Notes: a model not told the origin generated them from the sequence alone. Shown: positions 44,460-52,289, numbered from the stretch's first letter. The stretch is 64,000 bases of DNA from Chitinophagaceae bacterium (GCA_024508725.1 JANINS010000004.1:824163-888162); one strand, 5' to 3'. Made by a program: numbers and translations.

Positions 44460-45230
44460 TTATGTTAGTTGTGTTGCTGGTTTATACATCAGCAACGTAG
44501 GTTTTAAAATATACTTGCTGTAATATAATAAACCGGCTAAACATGTTAATTGAATTGTAGAAAGTCCAAGAAAAACATCCTGGTGAGGTTTGATGAAGTC
44601 AAGCAATAAACGAAAAGTCAGGTACCCTATCATAAATAACTTGAACATACTCCCATTCTCTAGTGAGACCATGTTCTTTGCTTTATAAATAGAAAACCAA
44701 AGCAGTGATAGAAAAGCGATCTCGTATAAACAAACCGGGTGACGCATAATTCCATCGCCGAGGTTCATACCAAAAACAGAAGTTGTTGGAACGCCATAAG
44801 TTTCTTCGTAAATACCTGTACTGAAACAACCGATTCTGCCAATGATCAACCCAAGTATCATGGGATAAGTAAAAAGATCGCCGGAAGAATGTTTTTCCCC
44901 GATCATTTTCTTTGCAAGTTCAACTCCTGCAAGTCCTCCAATAAAACCTCCCACAACCGTTTTATTATTGTAGAAATGAAGGAACCAATTCGCAGAATCT
45001 CTCAAAGCAGCCGGATCTTCCAGCCCTCCAATAAGTCTGCTGCCGATGAGCGATCCAACTATTGCTCCGATAAGGATCCATATCCTGTTCTCATATGAAA
45101 TAACGTCTATAGATCTGCTACGTAGAAACAAATAATATCTGAATCCAATAAAAAATGCCAGCAACTCACATACACTGTGCAATAAAAAGTGTGTGCCGCC
45201 AATATCGATTGAAACGGGAAATTGAATCAT
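44460..45230 (-). CDS. Lgt-like (prolipoprotein diacylglyceryl transferase family) membrane protein
   Basis: The 256-aa protein has about seven membrane helices and Lgt-family traits: an early LLHSVCELLAFFIGFRYY helix, GRIGCFSTGIYEETYG matching the GR-x-GNF-x-NG signature region, and RLLLDFIKP near the end. In true Lgt an HGGL motif supplies an essential His; here the aligned place reads VVGGFIGGLAGVEL, lacking that His. The enzyme may therefore be a divergent paralogue acting on another lipid. Its ATG overlaps the lipoprotein stop by 4 nt, and the radical SAM gene follows 4 nt after its end. Function is inferred. Confidence 0.8.
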   Translation of the reverse strand: MIQFPVSIDIGGTHFLLHSVCELLAFFIGFRYYLFLRSRSIDVISYENRIWILIGAIVGSLIGSRLIGGLEDPAALRDSANWFLHFYNNKTVVGGFIGGLAGVELAKKMIGEKHSSGDLFTYPMILGLIIGRIGCFSTGIYEETYGVPTTSVFGMNLGDGIMRHPVCLYEIAFLSLLWFSIYKAKNMVSLENGSMFKLFMIGYLTFRLLLDFIKPHQDVFLGLSTIQLTCLAGLLYYSKYILKPTLLMYKPATQLT

Positions 45231-45844
45231 TGTTTAAGCCAAAGGTTTTTGCCGGGATATTCTTCATAAGCAATGATGCCATGATTTTTTGATATCCATA
45301 TCTTATAAGGTCGGGAATTTTTTGCAGTAAGCGTATCTGCCATGATAACTTGAACATTAGTATAAGTTATCGATCCCATCTGGAGAGAAGAAAAAAACTG
45401 GCTGGTTTGATTGTCAGAATCCTTTCTCATAATACCTGTGTCAGATATCCCTTTCCCGGCAAATCCACCGCCTCTTAGATAGATCTGTAGATTTTCTACA
45501 GATTGCTGTGACGCATACACATCATTAAACTGTCCATTTGAGATAAATAATTTGCCTGCTCCATTATTATTAACCTCGACTGAAGTGATTGATTTTTCTG
45601 CATTACAGAAGGGGTGTCTTGCAGAAACTCTATCCTGGTATGGATTACTTACATACACAGTTCGGATAGTAAATGTGTCTTTTGCTGCACCAGATGAGAA
45701 AATCACTTTGTCATTTACAGCGTATGGAAACCATGTGCTAAATCCTTTTTCAGTATATCCTGTGCAGGTGACAGATTTATCGGAACACTCGTAACAAGAT
45801 GAAAACATGCAACAAGTTATCAGCAATAGAAATATCTGTTTCAT
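45227..45844 (-). CDS. hypothetical lipoprotein, first gene of the radical SAM operon
   Basis: The 205-aa exported protein has a lipobox FSSC (Cys17). Paired cysteines follow (CYECSDKSVTCTGY), and the mature domain is beta-rich (AVNDKVIFSSGAAKDTFTIRTVYVSN, KIWISKNHGIIAYEEYPGK). No family was recognised. It is the first gene of a four-gene unit with 4-nt overlaps, so it may be substrate or sensor of the enzymes encoded behind it. The start ATG 45844 is preceded after 4 nt by a perfect palindrome. Confidence 0.7.
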   Translation of the reverse strand: MKQIFLLLITCCMFSSCYECSDKSVTCTGYTEKGFSTWFPYAVNDKVIFSSGAAKDTFTIRTVYVSNPYQDRVSARHPFCNAEKSITSVEVNNNGAGKLFISNGQFNDVYASQQSVENLQIYLRGGGFAGKGISDTGIMRKDSDNQTSQFFSSLQMGSITYTNVQVIMADTLTAKNSRPYKIWISKNHGIIAYEEYPGKNLWLKQ

Positions 45845-45848
45845 AGCT

Positions 45849-45865
45849 GAATGTAAGTTACATTC
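45849..45865. promoter_or_regulatory. 17-bp palindrome before the radical SAM/Lgt operon
   Basis: GAATGTAA and TTACATTC are perfect inverted halves around one base. The site lies 4 nt upstream of the first start codon of the operon, a typical place for a dimeric repressor site. TTACGTAA (45873-45880) is a second, shorter palindrome next to it. Confidence 0.55.
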
Positions 45866-45889
45866 GAAAAGATTACGTAAAAAAGAAAA

Positions 45890-45908
45890 ATCCTGCCATG
45901 AGCAGGAT
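45890..45908 (-). terminator. terminator of the DUF3606 gene
   Basis: ATCCTGC and GCAGGAT pair around CATGA, followed on the minus strand by TTTTTCTTTTTT. It separates that gene from the operon downstream. Confidence 0.75.
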
Positions 45909-45964
45909 CTTCCTGGTGAACCGGTTTTGCTAACTGAAAAAATAGAAACCGTTCTTTATGTTGA

Positions 45965-46165
45965 TTAAGACATAGCCTGTCTCATACTTGGATTCGCCAG
46001 GCACAACTGAATGGCCTGAGATACCGAACCACATGATTCGAATGTTTTCTTGAACTCGATCGGGCAGATTTTATACTTGTTGATCCAGTAAGCAACTTCT
46101 TTTGAGATGCTGAAATTTCTCTGTGGGTCTTTTTCGTTGTTTCCTCTGCGTATAAAGTTTGCCAT
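45965..46165 (-). CDS. DUF3606-like small protein
   Basis: The 66-aa protein reads MANFIRRGNNEKDPQRNFSI and then SKEVAYWINKYKICPIEFKKTFESCGSVSQAI, resembling DUF3606, in which a short helix-turn-helix-like unit (YWxKKFGxxxxxLxxAV) is found. The frame opens at 46204, but the ATG at 46165 gives the usual N-terminus. Function unknown. It has its own terminator. Confidence 0.65.
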   Translation of the reverse strand: MANFIRRGNNEKDPQRNFSISKEVAYWINKYKICPIEFKKTFESCGSVSQAIQLCLANPSMRQAMS

Positions 46166-46280
46166 TTCGTTTTGTTTTATCTGTGATATTAAAACTAAAG
46201 GCATGCCAACTTATTATTCCTGGCTTTTCCTACACAAGACGAAGCTTAATCCTGGAGTATTTACGTAATTTCATTTTACG

Positions 46281-47165
46281 ATGCCTGAGTTTCCAAATAT
46301 TCTGGTGAGTGCCGTTCCGGGTTTTATTATCCTCATCATTATCGAGGTGATCTATGCTGTAAAAACACAACGTGAACTGTACGAAGTAAAAGATGCTGCA
46401 ACAAGTATTTCACTCGGACTTGGTAACCTGTTTATCGGTATTGCCACCAAAGCATTTATCCTGGTTTTCTTTAGCTGGTTATACGAACAACGTTTGTTTA
46501 CTATTCCATGGACAGCTTGGTGGGCATGGGTATTGATCTTTTTCGCCGATGACCTCAGCTATTATTGGTTTCACAGGGTGAGCCATCATGTTCGATGGTT
46601 TTGGGCATCACATGTAGTGCATCACTCATCGGAGAAATATAATCTGGCTGCAGCTTTGCGACAAACATGGACAGGAAACCTCACTGGTTCATTTTTATTC
46701 TGGAGTTGGATGCCTTTGGTTGGATTTCATCCGGGTATGATCATGCTTATGCAATCTGTAAGCCTGCTTTACCAGTTCTGGATACATACCGAAACAGTAT
46801 ATAAATTACCTAAGTGGTTTGAGTTCATCTTCAACACACCGTCTCATCACAGAGTACATCATGGTTCCGACATTGAATACCTTGATAAAAACCATGCTGG
46901 AATACTGATCATCTGGGATCGGATGTTTGGCAGTTTCCAGCCGGAATTTAAAACACCGAAGTATGGATTAACTAAGAATGTAAATACTTTCAATCCTGTG
47001 AAAGTGGCATTCTTCGAATGGATAAATATTGCCAAAGACCTAAAGAAAAGTAATTCGGTGTGGACAGGAATAAAGTACATCATCAATCCTCCGGGATGGA
47101 GTCATGATGGTTCTTCCAAAACAACAAAGCAACTCAGGAAAGAGGTTCAGAAAGAAAATTACTGA
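46281..47165 (+). CDS. sterol desaturase / fatty acid hydroxylase family protein
   Basis: The 294-aa integral membrane di-iron oxygenase has the histidine boxes HRVSHH (near residue 97), HVVHH (near 111) and HRVHHG (near 192), with several membrane helices between. It should hydroxylate or desaturate a lipid chain; related proteins include alkylglycerol monooxygenase and carotenoid or sterol hydroxylases. The substrate is unknown. It lies beside the lipid-type operon at 42.8-45.8 kb on the other strand. Its end overlaps the convergent phosphoribosyltransferase gene by 7 bp. Confidence 0.9.
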   Translation: MPEFPNILVSAVPGFIILIIIEVIYAVKTQRELYEVKDAATSISLGLGNLFIGIATKAFILVFFSWLYEQRLFTIPWTAWWAWVLIFFADDLSYYWFHRVSHHVRWFWASHVVHHSSEKYNLAAALRQTWTGNLTGSFLFWSWMPLVGFHPGMIMLMQSVSLLYQFWIHTETVYKLPKWFEFIFNTPSHHRVHHGSDIEYLDKNHAGILIIWDRMFGSFQPEFKTPKYGLTKNVNTFNPVKVAFFEWINIAKDLKKSNSVWTGIKYIINPPGWSHDGSSKTTKQLRKEVQKENY

Positions 47166-47653
47166 ACATAGGCTCCGGTCACTTCACCATTCTCCACTAC
47201 TACATAAATATGATCCTGCAAAGTTGTAGCGATAGAAGCACCTACAAAATCTGGTTTAGCGGGAAACAATTTGTGCATTCTTTCTACCAAAACCAATGTC
47301 TGAATTCTTTTGGGATGAAAATTCAGCAAAGGCTTTAATGCATACAAAATTGTTTTGCCCGAGTTCGAAACATCGTCTGTTATAAGAATACTCTTACCAT
47401 TAAAATCTACATCTTCACTTAAGCTAATCTCTTTAGGTGCTCTCTTATCCATTGTAGCAGCGATCACTTTTACATTCGATAAATAAGGTTTTACAAATGC
47501 TGCGATCTGCTCTCCTATCACCAAGCCGCTAGACTTTATTCCGATGATGATCAACTCTTCATTTCTATCAAGTTGCTCGGCAACTTCCAATGCAAGTCTT
47601 TGTAACTTCTGGTGAGCAGTAGCTTTATCTAGTATGTATTTTTTATCGGGCAT
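47159..47653 (-). CDS. PyrR-like phosphoribosyltransferase
   Basis: The 164-aa protein has the type I PRTase fold: an N-terminal hood, IIGIKSSGLVIGEQIA, and the PRPP-binding loop ILITDDVSNSGKT near residue 90. It resembles the PyrR bifunctional regulator / uracil phosphoribosyltransferase group in length and motif. No pyrimidine gene lies next to it and no attenuator was seen, so a regulatory role is not supported by context. Likely a purine or pyrimidine salvage enzyme. Confidence 0.85.
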   Translation of the reverse strand: MPDKKYILDKATAHQKLQRLALEVAEQLDRNEELIIIGIKSSGLVIGEQIAAFVKPYLSNVKVIAATMDKRAPKEISLSEDVDFNGKSILITDDVSNSGKTILYALKPLLNFHPKRIQTLVLVERMHKLFPAKPDFVGASIATTLQDHIYVVVENGEVTGAYVQ

Positions 47654-47672
47654 AGCTCAAAAGTATAAAAAC

Positions 47673-47705
47673 AAAAAAATGCAATCCATAAGAATTGCAT
47701 TTTTT
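47673..47705. terminator. hairpin terminator
   Basis: AAAAAATGCAAT and ATTGCATTTTTT pair around an 8-nt loop. It lies between the DUF1328 gene end (47727) and the phosphoribosyltransferase start (47653). Confidence 0.65.
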
Positions 47706-47726
47706 CACCTATTCTCACTTTATCTA

Positions 47727-47897
47727 CTAAGGAACATCAGTTGTTCTACGTCCGAAGATCAATGAGAGAACAAATAAGATAATGAATGCCCAGAATAAGA
47801 ACTTAGCAATTCCGGCAGCACCAGCTGCGATACCTCCAAATCCGAAGATAGCTGCAATGATCGCTATCACAAGGAATATAACAGTCCAACGTAACAT
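47727..47897 (-). CDS. DUF1328 small membrane protein
   Basis: A 56-aa frame starts [20 protein letters not shown] and continues [20 protein letters not shown], ending FGRRTTDVP. This is the DUF1328/YtjA pattern: two membrane helices joined by a Gly/Ala-rich segment, often linked to envelope or osmotic stress. The ATG is preceded by AGAAGAG, a plausible ribosome binding site. The protein is too short for many gene finders, but the match over its whole length is clear. Confidence 0.88.
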   Translation of the reverse strand: MLRWTVIFLVIAIIAAIFGFGGIAAGAAGIAKFLFWAFIILFVLSLIFGRRTTDVP

Positions 47898-48100
47898 AAC
47901 TCTTCTGTTTTATGGTTATACAATCTGTTTCTACACTCAGTAAAACCATAAGTGTGCCAACAGAGGTATCAGCCAGGTGATAATACCTGAAGCAGCAGTG
48001 GTGAGTTATTGACAATTAGCTGATTAGAATGGCTATAACTTTTTGTTTTTTGGTCGAGCTAATACATCTCAACTTATCTTAGCGCATCTAACTTTTGCCT

Positions 48101-49429
48101 ATGCAATACATTCCACAGCTGGCTTTCATCATTCTTAGCGGAATTGCTGTTTACCTGTTCGTAAAAAAAGCTGCAGAGATCAGGAGAAATATTCTCTTGG
48201 GTAGAGATGAAGATTTTAGTGACAACCCTTCTGCAAGATGGAAGAATGTTGTACTGCTTGCTCTAGGACAGAAGAAAATGTTCAAGTATCCCCTGGTAGC
48301 GCTGATGCATTTTGTGATCTACGCAGGATTTATCATCATTAATATTGAAGTACTTGAAATTGCATTGGATGGTTTACTGGGAAAACACCGGCTTTTCGCA
48401 GCTCCAATGGGAAGTACCTATAGCTGGCTTATCAATTCTTTTGAAGTGCTGGCTGTACTGGTGATCGTTGTTTGTGTTGCTTTTTTAGTGAGAAGAAATG
48501 TGTTTAAAGTAAAACGGTTCTGGAAAAGGGAGATGACGAGCTGGCCGAGAAGCGATGCGAATTATATTCTTTTTACAGAGATCATACTGATGAGTTTATT
48601 TCTTACGATGAACTCTACCGATGGAATTCTGCAGCAACGTGGCTATGGACATTATGCCGAAGCGAATACAGGGAGTTTTATCTTTTCAGGAATGCTGGCT
48701 CCCATGTTCTCAGGGTTGTCTACAGAAACTTTGGTAGGTATTGAGAGAACAGCATGGTGGTTACACATCGTTGGAATATTTGCTTTCCTCAACTATCTCC
48801 CATACTCAAAGCACCTCCATATTATGCTGGCATTTCCCAATGCATATTATATGAGAATTGGTGCACAGGGAAAGATGGATAATATGCCCGAAATTCAGCA
48901 GGAAGTATTGTATGCAATGCAGCCCGAAACTATTCCCACAGATGCTACACCTGCAGAACCAAAGAAATTTGGTGCGAAAGACATATTTGATCTGAGTTGG
49001 CGTAATCTATTAGATGCTTATAGTTGCACAGAGTGTGGACGATGCACTGCTGCTTGTCCGGCAAACCAAACAGGAAAATTGCTGAGCCCAAGAAAGATCA
49101 TGATGGATACACGTGACAGGGCTGAAGAAGTAGGTATTAACATCAATAAGAACAAAGAATTCCAGGATGATGGCAAGAGTTTATTGCATAACTACATCTT
49201 ACCAGAAGAACTGAGGGCTTGTACTACCTGTAATGCTTGTGTGGAAGAATGTCCGGTTGGTATTAGTCCGTTAAATATTATACAACAGCTTCGCCGATAT
49301 CTTGTGATGGAAGAAAGTAATGCACCTGCAGAATGGAATGCAATGTTCAGTAACACAGAGAACAATTTTGCTCCCTGGAAACTTTCGCCTGATGAAAGAG
49401 ATAAATGGGCTGTTGAAATGAATAGTTGA
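48101..49429 (+). CDS. membrane 4Fe-4S dicluster protein (HdrC/GlpC-type partner)
   Basis: The 442-aa protein has six membrane helices in its first 250 residues and a cytoplasmic ferredoxin-like end. There, Cys309-x2-Cys312-x2-Cys315-x3-Cys319 (CTECGRCTAACP) and Cys374-x2-Cys377-x2-Cys380-x3-Cys384 (CTTCNACVEECP) should bind two 4Fe-4S clusters. It probably passes electrons between quinone and the CCG-domain protein, which is encoded at 14520-15299 instead of next door. The start is ATG 48101; a TTG two codons earlier opens the frame. Confidence 0.9.
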   Translation: MQYIPQLAFIILSGIAVYLFVKKAAEIRRNILLGRDEDFSDNPSARWKNVVLLALGQKKMFKYPLVALMHFVIYAGFIIINIEVLEIALDGLLGKHRLFAAPMGSTYSWLINSFEVLAVLVIVVCVAFLVRRNVFKVKRFWKREMTSWPRSDANYILFTEIILMSLFLTMNSTDGILQQRGYGHYAEANTGSFIFSGMLAPMFSGLSTETLVGIERTAWWLHIVGIFAFLNYLPYSKHLHIMLAFPNAYYMRIGAQGKMDNMPEIQQEVLYAMQPETIPTDATPAEPKKFGAKDIFDLSWRNLLDAYSCTECGRCTAACPANQTGKLLSPRKIMMDTRDRAEEVGININKNKEFQDDGKSLLHNYILPEELRACTTCNACVEECPVGISPLNIIQQLRRYLVMEESNAPAEWNAMFSNTENNFAPWKLSPDERDKWAVEMNS

Positions 49430-49433
49430 GTTT

Positions 49434-49907
49434 ATGCGTTTTTTTCTCATTTTTTTCTTCGTTAGCTTTCTTTCATGTAAGAACAAAAGTCCTCATGTGG
49501 TTTTGCTTTTTGATAGAGTTGATGGATTGCAAGTTGGTGCCCCAGTAAAATGTAGAGGACTTGAAATTGGCGTTGTGGAATATATGGACTTGCATGCAAA
49601 TCAAGTGTTGGTAAAATTAAAACTTGAGAAGGAGTACCAAATTCCGGTAGGATCTAAGTTCACTATATATCCTTCACTTATTGGAGGCAACTACATTAAA
49701 TTGGAATTAGCCAATAACAAGACAGATTTTATCAACTTCAATGATACACTTCATGAAGTTTTCTCAGAAGAATTATTTAAGTCTAGTCCTGCACAGGACT
49801 CGGTGATGAGACAAGAAGCAGCCGAATTTACAGGTGCTGTAATAAAAGTAATTACAGGCATTAAAGGAGATTCACTGAAAATAGCTGATAGCTTAACTAA
49901 AAGATAA
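49434..49907 (+). CDS. MCE/MlaD-domain lipoprotein
   Basis: The 157-aa protein has a lipobox (Cys15 in SFLSC) and one MCE domain (about residues 20-100: VVLLFDRVDGLQVGAPVKCRGLEIGVVEYMDL, YPSLIGGNYIKLEL). MCE proteins form rings that carry lipids between membranes. No permease or ATPase is adjacent, so it may work with a distant transporter or alone. It starts 4 nt after the 4Fe-4S gene and is likely in the same transcript, with the cupin gene 2 nt downstream. Confidence 0.87.
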   Translation: MRFFLIFFFVSFLSCKNKSPHVVLLFDRVDGLQVGAPVKCRGLEIGVVEYMDLHANQVLVKLKLEKEYQIPVGSKFTIYPSLIGGNYIKLELANNKTDFINFNDTLHEVFSEELFKSSPAQDSVMRQEAAEFTGAVIKVITGIKGDSLKIADSLTKR

Positions 49908-49909
49908 CT

Positions 49910-50239
49910 ATGCAATTGTCTCCCTTCTCATTTTCCATCACAGACTTTGATTCTATTCAACCAGAATTTCATCAAGGCGTCACCGGTTCTGCCGAGTGGA
50001 AAGTTATTCATCGTGATAACATCAGAATTCGCCTGGTAAAATATTCAGCGAATTACCTGGCAGATCATTGGTGCAATAAAGGACACATCATCTATTGCGT
50101 AGATGGAGAAATGGAAACCGAATTAAAAGATGGAAGAAAATTCTTACTGAAGAAAGGAATGTTGTACACTGTTGGCGATGATGCTGATGCCCATCGCTCC
50201 TACTCTGCTGAAGGTTGCACGCTGTTCATTGTTGATTAG
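49910..50239 (+). CDS. DHCW-motif cupin-fold protein
   Basis: The 109-aa protein is a single small cupin: strands LVKYSANYLADHWCNKGH, IIYCVDGEMETELKDGRKF and a closing ADAHRSYSAEGCTLFIV. The DHWC motif and nearby His residues could hold a metal. NCBI names a family like this 'DHCW motif cupin fold protein'; the substrate is unknown. It is the third gene of the 48.1-50.2 kb unit, followed directly by repeat copy 11. Confidence 0.82.
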   Translation: MQLSPFSFSITDFDSIQPEFHQGVTGSAEWKVIHRDNIRIRLVKYSANYLADHWCNKGHIIYCVDGEMETELKDGRKFLLKKGMLYTVGDDADAHRSYSAEGCTLFIVD

Positions 50240-50249
50240 CGAAAAGAAC

Positions 50250-50297
50250 GTACAAGTGAGTGACACAACGAAGTTGATTAAAGTACTAAAGCTGGTA
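50250..50297 (+). repeat. dispersed intergenic repeat, copy 11 (GTGACAC core)
   Basis: It begins GTACAAGTGAGTGACACAAC, then GAAGTTGATTAAA, and ends GTACTAAAGCTGGTAA. It lies 10 bp after the cupin stop, between convergent genes. Confidence 0.8.
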
Positions 50298-50299
50298 AA

Positions 50300-51001
50300 C
50301 TAATCCTTCACCTGTTTTTCTATCTTTTCTCTCATCTCTTCAGGATGCTCTATCTGGTGTGATGCTCCTTTGTTTTTCACAATACGATATATCTGTATTA
50401 AAGCAGTAACAGCGAAAATGCCACCGATGATCCAGTTAAGCAAGCTTTGCTTGGTGTTAAGCGTATCTACCATTAATCTTCCACCAAAAATGAAAACACA
50501 GTTACCGGCAAAAGTTCCCAATGCAATACCAAAGATGTACATGTTATAAAAACTTGTCTTGGGCAATAACACACCTTTTGTAAATAACACGGTGCTCCAT
50601 CCAAACCAGAAAGGAATTTGTGCAGGAGAAACGGCACACATCATCATACCCAGGAAAAAACGATGGATCGTACTACTGAGGATCACATTTTTTTCTACAC
50701 TGGGATGCGATGCTGCATAAAAACTGGAAATGGCCAATGCAAGAACGATCACCAGCGTTACCCATTCAAGTATCTTGAATAAACCTTTTTGCTTTCTTAC
50801 CCAATCCATTGCTACAAGCGATATTCTAACATAGATCGCTTCCACAACTAGAGACCCCAGTGAGAATTTTACAGCCGGGGCAACACCATCAGTAGCAGAT
50901 ATCTGCATAGCAGCAATATTCAATGTACCCAGTGGCAAGGTTCCAAGGAAACTCACCACCATTCCTGTCCAGAATATTTTGTTTAGAGAAGTTTGCTTCA
51001 T
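50300..51001 (-). CDS. LysE-family exporter
   Basis: The 233-aa protein has six membrane helices and LysE-family motifs: GTLPLGTLNIAAMQISATDG near the N-terminus, then a helix-rich middle and PFWFGWSTVLF. The family exports amino acids or related small molecules. The C-terminus is a charged tail (EEMREKIEKQVKD). The substrate cannot be assigned. It is 29 bp downstream of the ATP-grasp gene and read in the same direction. Confidence 0.85.
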   Translation of the reverse strand: MKQTSLNKIFWTGMVVSFLGTLPLGTLNIAAMQISATDGVAPAVKFSLGSLVVEAIYVRISLVAMDWVRKQKGLFKILEWVTLVIVLALAISSFYAASHPSVEKNVILSSTIHRFFLGMMMCAVSPAQIPFWFGWSTVLFTKGVLLPKTSFYNMYIFGIALGTFAGNCVFIFGGRLMVDTLNTKQSLLNWIIGGIFAVTALIQIYRIVKNKGASHQIEHPEEMREKIEKQVKD

Positions 51002-51030
51002 CAGTAAGGCTGCAAAATAAGAGAAGATGT

Positions 51031-52086
51031 TTATAATTTGCAGTCAAGATCTGCCTGGTGCATTCTTTTAAAAAAACGATGTGCATTCATCAGGTATTTA
51101 TAACCTGCTCTGAAACCCCAGTAAGGCACACCTTTTTGTGTGTGATTGATCCTTCCGATCCTATACATGTGTTCCCAGTGCATCACAATTTCCTTTATGG
51201 CTCTGCTATAACTCATACCGCAATCGTAAATATGATTCGGTTCAGCACCTACTCCATTGTATTCAAGAATAACGATATTCTTCCCTGCTTTCAGGTCTTC
51301 GATCGAACTGCACTTTAGATCATACCTGCCAAAATAAAAATGTTCTGTTTCCAGGCTGATCTTATCGAATACAGAACAAAGTTGGTCATCGATCTGGTCA
51401 TAAAGGTTTACAAAGTTGGCTCCCCTGTTATGATTACCGGCAATACTCAGGTAATACACCTCACCTTCAGCGATTACTTTTTCAAAGTTCTCTCCGTGCC
51501 TGATGGTCATTTCTTCTTCCCTGTATTTCGCTTTGGGATGTTCATCGATCAGCTGCTTAAGTGTTGATTTCCCATCCCCTGTAACCGACATATAATTCTT
51601 TGCAATAAAACCCGTCACCACACCTTTTTCTTCACCCGGATAACGAATATGAAATACGCTGAACTCCATTGGCAGTTCGATCATATCCTGGATGATATAA
51701 TCCACCTGCACTTTTGAATGATAGTATTTCAGCTGGTCTTCATTATTTATTTTCCGCATCAGCATTCCCTTCATACCCACATCAGGCTTAGCCAATATGG
51801 GATATTGAAAACCTGCAGCTTTAACTTCAGCCTTCAGGCTTTCAAATTTCAACGTAGGATCGATATAAATGGTACGTGGATAATATCTCTTGGGAAGTTG
51901 CTCATACATCTCCCGTTTGCTCTCTCCTTCAAAACCCGAAAATTCCAATGTTGGATTTACCGGGGAAACAAACCAAAAATGCCTGGCACGAATGGCATAG
52001 TACAGCCAAACAAACCCCAGCGGTGTATAGATCAGGTAAAAAGGCCACAATTCCCAGTTCGTAAGCTTTGTCCAGAAACTTTTCAA
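51031..52086 (-). CDS. ATP-grasp ligase (D-Ala-D-Ala ligase-like)
   Basis: The 351-aa protein starts with a membrane-associated stretch (WELWPFYLIYTPLGFVWLYYAIRA). An ATP-grasp core follows: YPILAKPDVGMKGMLMRK near residue 97, VDYIIQDMIELPMEFSVF, the metal-binding ILEYNGVGAEPNHIYD and RYDLKC. Such enzymes join an acid to an amine at the cost of ATP. The true substrate is unknown; the name 'D-alanine--D-alanine ligase' is a loose transfer. The start is a TTG at 52086 with no nearby ATG. Confidence 0.8.
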   Translation of the reverse strand: MKSFWTKLTNWELWPFYLIYTPLGFVWLYYAIRARHFWFVSPVNPTLEFSGFEGESKREMYEQLPKRYYPRTIYIDPTLKFESLKAEVKAAGFQYPILAKPDVGMKGMLMRKINNEDQLKYYHSKVQVDYIIQDMIELPMEFSVFHIRYPGEEKGVVTGFIAKNYMSVTGDGKSTLKQLIDEHPKAKYREEEMTIRHGENFEKVIAEGEVYYLSIAGNHNRGANFVNLYDQIDDQLCSVFDKISLETEHFYFGRYDLKCSSIEDLKAGKNIVILEYNGVGAEPNHIYDCGMSYSRAIKEIVMHWEHMYRIGRINHTQKGVPYWGFRAGYKYLMNAHRFFKRMHQADLDCKL

Positions 52087-52145
52087 ATCATCAAATTGGC
52101 TGCGAAAATAAGGTATGCCGTGTAGATAGAAATTTAAAATAGGTG

Positions 52146-52196
52146 ATTATCAACTATTGATCTTCGAATAAGCTTCGTTGTGTCACTCACTTGTAC
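52146..52196 (-). repeat. dispersed intergenic repeat, copy 12 (GTGACAC core)
   Basis: On the minus strand it begins GTACAAGTGAGTGACACAAC, then GAAGCTTATTCGAAGATC, and ends ATAGTTGATAATC. Confidence 0.75.
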
Positions 52197-52221
52197 TTCC
52201 AGTCCTTTATTCGACAAGTAA

Positions 52222-52289
52222 AAAATCAAAATTAAAAAGTCAAGAATATAAGGCACTATTATGAATTTTTACTTTTGAATTTTGACTTA
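52222..52289. repeat. AAAGTCAAAATTCAAAAGT-type imperfect inverted repeat
   Basis: The left arm (52222-52247) and right arm (52262-52289) are imperfect inverted copies of the phrase AAGTCAAAATTCAAAAGTA. It resembles short AT-rich dispersed repeats known from several bacterial groups. Confidence 0.6.
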
